DNA of 27,823 nt from CAZGOM01 sp964542875 (GTDB taxonomy: Bacteria; Planctomycetota; Phycisphaerae; Phycisphaerales; Phycisphaeraceae). The notes below the pieces were generated by a model. The model was not told the origin of the DNA. It saw only the letters and a list, made by a program, of their open reading frames with translations, and did not search any database. The DNA lies in NCBI GenBank assembly GCA_964542875.1, contig CAZIWA010000072.1:1-27823 (forward strand). Direction: 5' to 3'. Shown here piece after piece: positions 22,991 to 27,823 of the stretch (positions are counted from its first letter, which is position 1; each line of letters starts with the position of its first letter). Position numbers and translations under genes: made by a program.

Positions 22991-25900
22991 TTAGCCCTCG
23001 TTGTCAAACTTTCCAATCGCGTCACCGAGGTCGACAAACTTCAACCCCCAGGCTCCGCCCTTACCGGACTCGCTCTTGTCCGTTCCAAAGATATTCTTAA
23101 ATACATCGAAGAAGGATGATTTGCTCTCCTTATCTTCCGATCCAGTCACCTTCTTGCCCCAGATATCCGATAGTTTCCAACTCGCGGACTTAAGAGCCTC
23201 CAAAAGCAACGGGTTGATCGACGATGTGTTTTCACTGGGGTTCGTCGGGACGGATAACAGGAGATACGTGACTCGAGGAAGATTGAACCAACCGGAGCCG
23301 GATGTCGTTCCCCCAGGCAATGAGCCAGTGATGCCAAAATCAATTCCCTCCAGCACTTGGCCTGGATATGCCGTAACTCGATGTGAGAAGTCTTTAGTTC
23401 GTGACAACACTTTCGTACCAGACAACCATGTGTTCACATAGATGTTCTTGCCGTCAGGGCTAAAGGTTGCAGAGTTGGCGCCTTCCACGGCAAAAAAGCC
23501 AGAGTGCATCAAGTTACGCGTGATGGGGTCGACACGATAGATATCAACACCAGCCCCCCCGCCGCTCACAATAAAGTGCTGTCCATCCGGTGAAAGTTCT
23601 GCGAAGTCGCTGGGCATCTCAGGCCGGAGAGGTACAGATGACCTCATTGCGCTATAGAGGTTCTCTGCGTACACGCCGGAAGTCACGCCCACCGACAAAT
23701 CAAATGTAATTGTTTGATTCGGATTCGCCTGATAAAGAAACAGATTGTCACTCGAAACAGCCATCGTGCCGGTCTGCCCGGCGTAAGTGGATGTGCCGGT
23801 GTAAGTCACAATCCCTGTGCCCAGGTTACGAGTCAAAATCCATATTCTTCCACCCGTTGTGTTAGAGTCGCCGGATACATAGATTTTGGTCTTGTCAGGA
23901 GACACTGTCAGCGTTAACGGATATCGCGGGTCTGAAGCGTTAGGCGCTGGGATCGCCAGCGTAATCTTCTGCGGAGCGCTCAAAAGCCCGGTCGCAGAAG
24001 TTCGCGTGAATGCATACACCACGCCATTGTCGCCGTCATAATCCGTCACATAAACCTGTGCGCCATCTGGGCTCACTTCTATCCCGTAGGCCGTGGTCAA
24101 GGTCGTCAACCCGAGAACGCCGTTTTTCACCTTCTGCTGAAGCGTCATGGCATTCGTCGTCGTGTTCAATTTGTAAACGGATATCGCGCCTTCCTCCAGA
24201 CCCGTCACGTATATGAACGTTCCATTGACATCCTGAACCACGTCAATATCGCGTCCGGAATCGTCTCGCCCCAACGTCCCTGCGGCATCGGTCGCCGAAC
24301 TGACAAGTGTCAGTGCGCCGGTCGTGAGGTTACGCGTATACGCGTACACTTTATTTTTGTCCGTCGCCGTGAAGGCGTACTTGCCGTCCGCGGAAATCAC
24401 CATATTACCGGCGTGATACCCATCAGGGCTTGCAACCGATGACGTCTGCGTCAACACGTCGGACCACGAGCCCGCACTCTCCGTAAGACTGTAAGTGGCC
24501 AGGTCAGCCGATACCTTGTACCGGCCCGACGGAACCGTGAAGTGATAGGCCCCATCAAGCGTGGTGAACTGGCTTGGCTCACCGGTCTCCCAATTCCAAA
24601 CCCCGTCATAGTTCATATCCAGGAAAACACGCACGCTGCCGATTGTCGCTTCACTATTTTCTTTAATGCTGTTTCCCGAGGGGCTGGCCGTGTCGTACCA
24701 GACGTTTCCTTCAATCACGCTCAGGTTGTTCTCTCCAGTGAAATTCTTCACCGAACCTTTGCCTGCTGAGACAGTCACGTTATCCGTGCCGGTCCGGGTA
24801 ATGCTCACCAGGGCCTTATCACCAAACCCGACCACAAACACACCATGCCCATCAGGCGCAACCACCACACCTCTGGCTCCAAGCAAGCCATCAGTACTCA
24901 CGCCGTCGACGATGCTGTCTACGTATGTCAGTTTTCCGGTCGCCGGATCACGGGTAAAGCGTACGAGGGAATTCGATGTCGTGCCGCTTACAAAGACGGT
25001 GCCGCCGTCGGGCGAAACTTCCACGTCCCAGGCCCCTTTAAGGCCAGGGGTGCTCACGGTGTCCTTGATCACCCCCACATAGGTAAGCATGTTCGTACTG
25101 GCATTACGGCTGAATATGGCAACCGCGTTATCCGTTTGCCCAGCCATATAGACATTCTTTCCATCAGGGCTGACGGCGACGTCTCGAACCCCTGCAAGGC
25201 CATCCACCCCACCCACGCCGTCCTTAACCACGCCCAGATAACCGAAACCCGAACCACTGGTGGCGCCGAATATTGCAACCCCGTTATCTGAGTACCCGGC
25301 CACGTAGTACCCGATGTCAATGCTGGAATTGGTGGTGATGGCGCTTCCGCTGGCGCCATTGAGCCCATCCACTCCCCCCACACCGTCTGCCCACCTGCCC
25401 CAGAGATTGTACAAACCGCCATCAATGGTGGCCCGATTAAGCGATACCACGCCCTTGCCCAGGCTGCTTGTTACCAGCAATGTCTCATTGCTTAAAAAAG
25501 TAATCTCACGGGCGCCATTGAGCGTGAAATTCAAAGGGTCTTTGGTCACACTGAGATAAGTCAGTTTTCCGGTTGCAGTATTACGTGTGAAAGTCACTAC
25601 AGCATCGTCGGTTTCGCCTGCGACATACACGTTTAATCCGTCCGGGCTCACCGCAACCCCATACGCCCCTGCCAATCCGTCGGTCGTTGCGGAGTCAGTG
25701 AATTTCTCCACGTAAGTCAGCGCATTCGTCAACAGGTCACGGCTGAAAACCGAAAGCGTGTTGTCGGTCGCGCTCGTAACGTACAAATACTTTCCGTCCC
25801 CGCTGATTGCGACATCTGTTGCCCCGTTAAGCGCAGGCAATGTCCCCGCAGTGTATTTTTTCACTCCCTGGTAAGCCGGGGCCGACCATGTGGGCGCGAC

Positions 25901-27427
25901 GGTGATTCGTTCAAACCCATCAGGCAATTCCATTTCGACCGAGTATGTCCCTGCTGCCATGTTGGGCAGGATGTATCCTCCAAACGCATCGGTGATGGTG
26001 TAAACCTCGCCCACGTCAAAACGATCGTTGTTTGTTGAATCAATGAAAACTTTCACACCGCTCAATGCACCTTCACCCAGATCGTGAACTCCGTCACGAT
26101 CAACATCGTCCCACACCTCACCGGATATTCCCTGGCCAAAGGTGCTGGTAATTGCCTGAGCCATTGCCAAAGCATCAACACGCTTGTAGCCCTCTTGCGT
26201 ATTGCGCGCCACGTCAACTTCGTCGTCACCATCAAAAATCCAGTCTCCGGTTTTCTGTAGCAAAGCGCGGTACTCGGCCACAGTGAGCTTGCGCCCGAGC
26301 TTTGACTGCGCAATGCTCTGCGCCACCGCAACCAAACCTGCAATATGAGGGGACGCCTGACTGGTTCCCGAAATGGCCCCCGTTCCCCCAGCCAGACCGG
26401 CCGCAAGAATTGCCGAGCCCGGCGCGAAAATATCCACCATCGTCGTTGATCGATCAGAGAAATATGTCAGCCGGTCTGCATCCGTCTTGGCCGCAATATA
26501 GGGGCCAAGCATATCGTTGCCGAAGTTGGAGTCATACACGGCACCCACGGCCAGCGTGCTGGGATCCGCTGCCGGATAAGCGACACCTTGGGCGTGGTAG
26601 TTCAAATATTCATTTCCCGCCGCAGCGGCCACCACAATCCCCATGTCGTAAAGCGATTTAAGCTCATCACTTATGTACCCCTCGGTCGGCACGTTGTAAT
26701 TCTCGCTCCCGCCAAATGACATATTCACACTTACAACGTTGTAGGTCGCTGCATTGTTGACGACCCATGTCAATGCATTCTCGATGGACCCTATTGGTGA
26801 CTGGTCGCTTGAGTTGAATACCTTCAAAATGATCAGATTCACCCCTGGCGCCATCCCCTTCAAAGTTGCATCCTGTGACGCAATGATGCTCGCCACATTT
26901 GTTCCATGACCATTGGTGTCTGAAGCGTCTGTATCCTCGTATTTACCGTATTTATCGAGAATATCAGCCGCAAAATCGTATTGGTACACAATCCGGTCAG
27001 CAACGCCCGGCACCTTCGTGGAAGCGCCGAAAAAGGGATGATCCAAGTCAGCTCCCGTATCCAGCACGACGACGCTGTACCCGCTCCCCGTATTGCTGGG
27101 AAACGAAGTGTGCATGGTTGGAAGCCCGATTAGCGGCCCGGACTCTGCATCCAAAAGCTTAAACCCCGAATCGACGCTCGGGTCTATCACTGGCACGCTT
27201 AGATTCATCCGCGCAATGGTCTCTTTCAATGCCGCAATCCGCTCCGGTGACTGCGAAGTTCCCGGCAGGATGTATTTGCTGATGTCGATCGCATCGCTGG
27301 CAGACATGAACTGCCTCGCCTCCAGCGCCTCGAGCATCGCAGACCGGGACCGCGTCTGGCGACGGGTCACTTCATGCTTGCCAACACGAAAATCGCGCAC
27401 AGCCACGCCGTTGTAGGACCTGCCCAT
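22991..27427 (-). CDS. Giant secreted subtilase (S8) with SdrD_B-like domains and lactonase-like propellers
   Basis: This protein of 1478 residues begins with a basic stretch and LEALEARQFMSA (about 32-43), the planctomycete N-terminal motif of extracellular proteins. The S8 domain (about 95-425) has D123 (VVLDTGAD), H174 (NGHGTNVAS) and S356 (SGTSQASPH, with Gln in place of the usual Met), and AAAGNE for the oxyanion Asn. Next comes an SdrD_B-like domain (about 430-500, ISGEVWDDVDRDGVHD), a YVTN/lactonase-like propeller (about 535-890, repeated VAVSPDG..VYVAG.TD.AV..F.R), a second SdrD_B-like domain (about 903-980, IEGNVWYD), and a second propeller (about 1000-1340). The tail of about 120 residues is Ser/Lys-rich with no recognised domain. 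I chose the ATG at 27427 because AAGGGG lies 6 nt upstream; an in-frame ATG at 27472 is less supported. Its codons look less C-ended than those of the other genes. Confidence 0.9.
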   Translation of the reverse strand: MGRSYNGVAVRDFRVGKHEVTRRQTRSRSAMLEALEARQFMSASDAIDISKYILPGTSQSPERIAALKETIARMNLSVPVIDPSVDSGFKLLDAESGPLIGLPTMHTSFPSNTGSGYSVVVLDTGADLDHPFFGASTKVPGVADRIVYQYDFAADILDKYGKYEDTDASDTNGHGTNVASIIASQDATLKGMAPGVNLIILKVFNSSDQSPIGSIENALTWVVNNAATYNVVSVNMSFGGSENYNVPTEGYISDELKSLYDMGIVVAAAAGNEYLNYHAQGVAYPAADPSTLAVGAVYDSNFGNDMLGPYIAAKTDADRLTYFSDRSTTMVDIFAPGSAILAAGLAGGTGAISGTSQASPHIAGLVAVAQSIAQSKLGRKLTVAEYRALLQKTGDWIFDGDDEVDVARNTQEGYKRVDALAMAQAITSTFGQGISGEVWDDVDRDGVHDLGEGALSGVKVFIDSTNNDRFDVGEVYTITDAFGGYILPNMAAGTYSVEMELPDGFERITVAPTWSAPAYQGVKKYTAGTLPALNGATDVAISGDGKYLYVTSATDNTLSVFSRDLLTNALTYVEKFTDSATTDGLAGAYGVAVSPDGLNVYVAGETDDAVVTFTRNTATGKLTYLSVTKDPLNFTLNGAREITFLSNETLLVTSSLGKGVVSLNRATIDGGLYNLWGRWADGVGGVDGLNGASGSAITTNSSIDIGYYVAGYSDNGVAIFGATSGSGFGYLGVVKDGVGGVDGLAGVRDVAVSPDGKNVYMAGQTDNAVAIFSRNASTNMLTYVGVIKDTVSTPGLKGAWDVEVSPDGGTVFVSGTTSNSLVRFTRDPATGKLTYVDSIVDGVSTDGLLGARGVVVAPDGHGVFVVGFGDKALVSITRTGTDNVTVSAGKGSVKNFTGENNLSVIEGNVWYDTASPSGNSIKENSEATIGSVRVFLDMNYDGVWNWETGEPSQFTTLDGAYHFTVPSGRYKVSADLATYSLTESAGSWSDVLTQTSSVASPDGYHAGNMVISADGKYAFTATDKNKVYAYTRNLTTGALTLVSSATDAAGTLGRDDSGRDIDVVQDVNGTFIYVTGLEEGAISVYKLNTTTNAMTLQQKVKNGVLGLTTLTTAYGIEVSPDGAQVYVTDYDGDNGVVYAFTRTSATGLLSAPQKITLAIPAPNASDPRYPLTLTVSPDKTKIYVSGDSNTTGGRIWILTRNLGTGIVTYTGTSTYAGQTGTMAVSSDNLFLYQANPNQTITFDLSVGVTSGVYAENLYSAMRSSVPLRPEMPSDFAELSPDGQHFIVSGGGAGVDIYRVDPITRNLMHSGFFAVEGANSATFSPDGKNIYVNTWLSGTKVLSRTKDFSHRVTAYPGQVLEGIDFGITGSLPGGTTSGSGWFNLPRVTYLLLSVPTNPSENTSSINPLLLEALKSASWKLSDIWGKKVTGSEDKESKSSFFDVFKNIFGTDKSESGKGGAWGLKFVDLGDAIGKFDNEG

Positions 27428-27525
27428 AAAGCACCCCTTGAAGGTATTCGAATGTATTGATCCACCGGACACAGTATTTGAACGCTACGCAGCCACACTA
27501 CATGTGCTTAGCCATTCAAAACCCG

Positions 27526-27553
27526 ATTCTAAACCAACTCTATTCAAAGTCAA
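27526..27553 (-). promoter_or_regulatory. Candidate promoter of the subtilase gene
   Basis: On the reverse strand TTGACT (27553-27548), a 16-nt spacer and TAGAAT (27531-27526) match the -35 and -10 boxes at 5/6 each, inside an AT-rich stretch about 100 bp upstream of the ATG at 27427. The leader would be about 90 nt. Confidence 0.5.
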
Positions 27554-27574
27554 CAACTAACTAATCAACTGTTA

Positions 27575-27823
27575 TTATTGACCTTTTTTTAAGGCTTTTC
27601 CCAATAAAAATGTCATCCGCAATCCCTCTGGCTCTCTCCCATGAACCTCATTTGCCCCTCGTGTGGACGAGCCATTTTCCAAAACAATCTTGAAACTCCA
27701 TACTTCACAAAAACGGCGACGCTGCATGAAGTCCGGAAAGCCAACACTGAGTGCCTTCTCCATCGCCAGGCCATGATCCAACGGATATCCGTCGACATCG
27801 ACCAAATACTCGCCCAACTGTTC
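27575..27823 (-). CDS. Possible C-terminal fragment of a hypothetical protein (window edge)
   Basis: The reverse strand is open from the window edge to a TAA ending at 27575, encoding about 82 residues (including DVDGYPLDHGLAMEKAL and a basic GKALKKGQ end). No domain is recognised, and any start codon before 27817 would lie outside the window. It would be followed by the subtilase promoter region. It is mutually exclusive with the forward reading frame at 27641. No terminator follows it, which weakens the case. Confidence 0.3.
   Translation of the reverse strand, partial: EQLGEYLVDVDGYPLDHGLAMEKALSVGFPDFMQRRRFCEVWSFKIVLENGSSTRGANEVHGREPEGLRMTFLLGKALKKGQ
27641..27823 (+). CDS. Possible N-terminal fragment of a zinc-ribbon-like protein (window edge)
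   Basis: An ATG at 27641 opens 61 codons that run off the window without a stop. The start is MNLICPSCGR, a CxxC knuckle as found at the N-terminus of zinc-ribbon proteins, and C38-x2-H41 follows. There is no clear Shine-Dalgarno sequence. It overlaps the reverse-strand frame over its whole visible length, and only one of the two can be a normal gene. If real, it is divergent from the subtilase and the AT-rich gap 27428-27640 would hold both promoters. Confidence 0.3.
   Translation, partial: MNLICPSCGRAIFQNNLETPYFTKTATLHEVRKANTECLLHRQAMIQRISVDIDQILAQLF

Noticed and set aside
23400..25850. Apparent repeats within the subtilase gene as DNA repeats
   Set aside because: The similarity is at the protein level (propeller blades, VSPDG motifs) with divergent codons, so it reflects domain structure rather than a nucleotide repeat array.

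Overview
The window looks like chromosomal DNA from a Planctomycetota bacterium, probably of the Phycisphaerae type. The DNA is GC-rich with C-ending codons. It carries a solitary prepilin-like protein with an N-terminal GFTLVE motif and an H..DGHV C-terminus, a large secreted subtilase with the planctomycete-type LEALEARQFMSA N-terminus, several large secreted sugar-active enzymes, and a STAS-MlaE fusion. This taxonomic placement is inference from protein style; there is no rRNA or other marker gene.

Layout. 0.1-2.5 kb (+): an APH/choline-kinase-type phosphotransferase followed by an enolase paralogue in which two residues normally invariant in enolases are changed. 2.8-4.6 kb (+): a DUF190 (PII-like) protein, a prepilin-like protein and a YnfA-family membrane protein. 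4.7-12.9 kb: a carbohydrate-degradation neighbourhood with a cytosolic beta-propeller glycosidase-like protein, a secreted DUF4838/alpha-glucuronidase-like protein (-), a divergent LacI-type regulator (+) and a secreted GH42-like protein (+). 13.1-14.2 kb (-): a class V aminotransferase. 14.3-20.8 kb (+): a probable operon of a secreted TPR metallopeptidase (HEFTH) and a complete Mla/Mce-type lipid ABC transporter (STAS-permease, ATPase, MCE protein, auxiliary lipoprotein). 21.1-22.8 kb (-): a small exported OB-fold-like protein and a Gfo/Idh/MocA oxidoreductase. 23.0-27.4 kb (-): a subtilase of about 1478 residues with two SdrD_B-like domains and two YVTN/lactonase-like propellers. The last 250 bp hold one of two mutually exclusive partial genes.

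The least expected structure is non-coding. At least five intergenic sites (1-42, 1189-1216, 2523-2637, 6196-6230, 21031-21065) hold short arrays with a strict 7-nt period and related units (CGAAACC, AGACCCC, GGACTCT, TTTTACC). In several of them the complementary strand has four or more regularly spaced G-tracts and could form a G-quadruplex. One site is a near-perfect 27-bp inverted pair of such arrays, and two sites share the same 13-bp 3' flank. They look like a dispersed family of telomere-like heptad arrays. I found no tRNA, rRNA, CRISPR array, IS element or phage gene.
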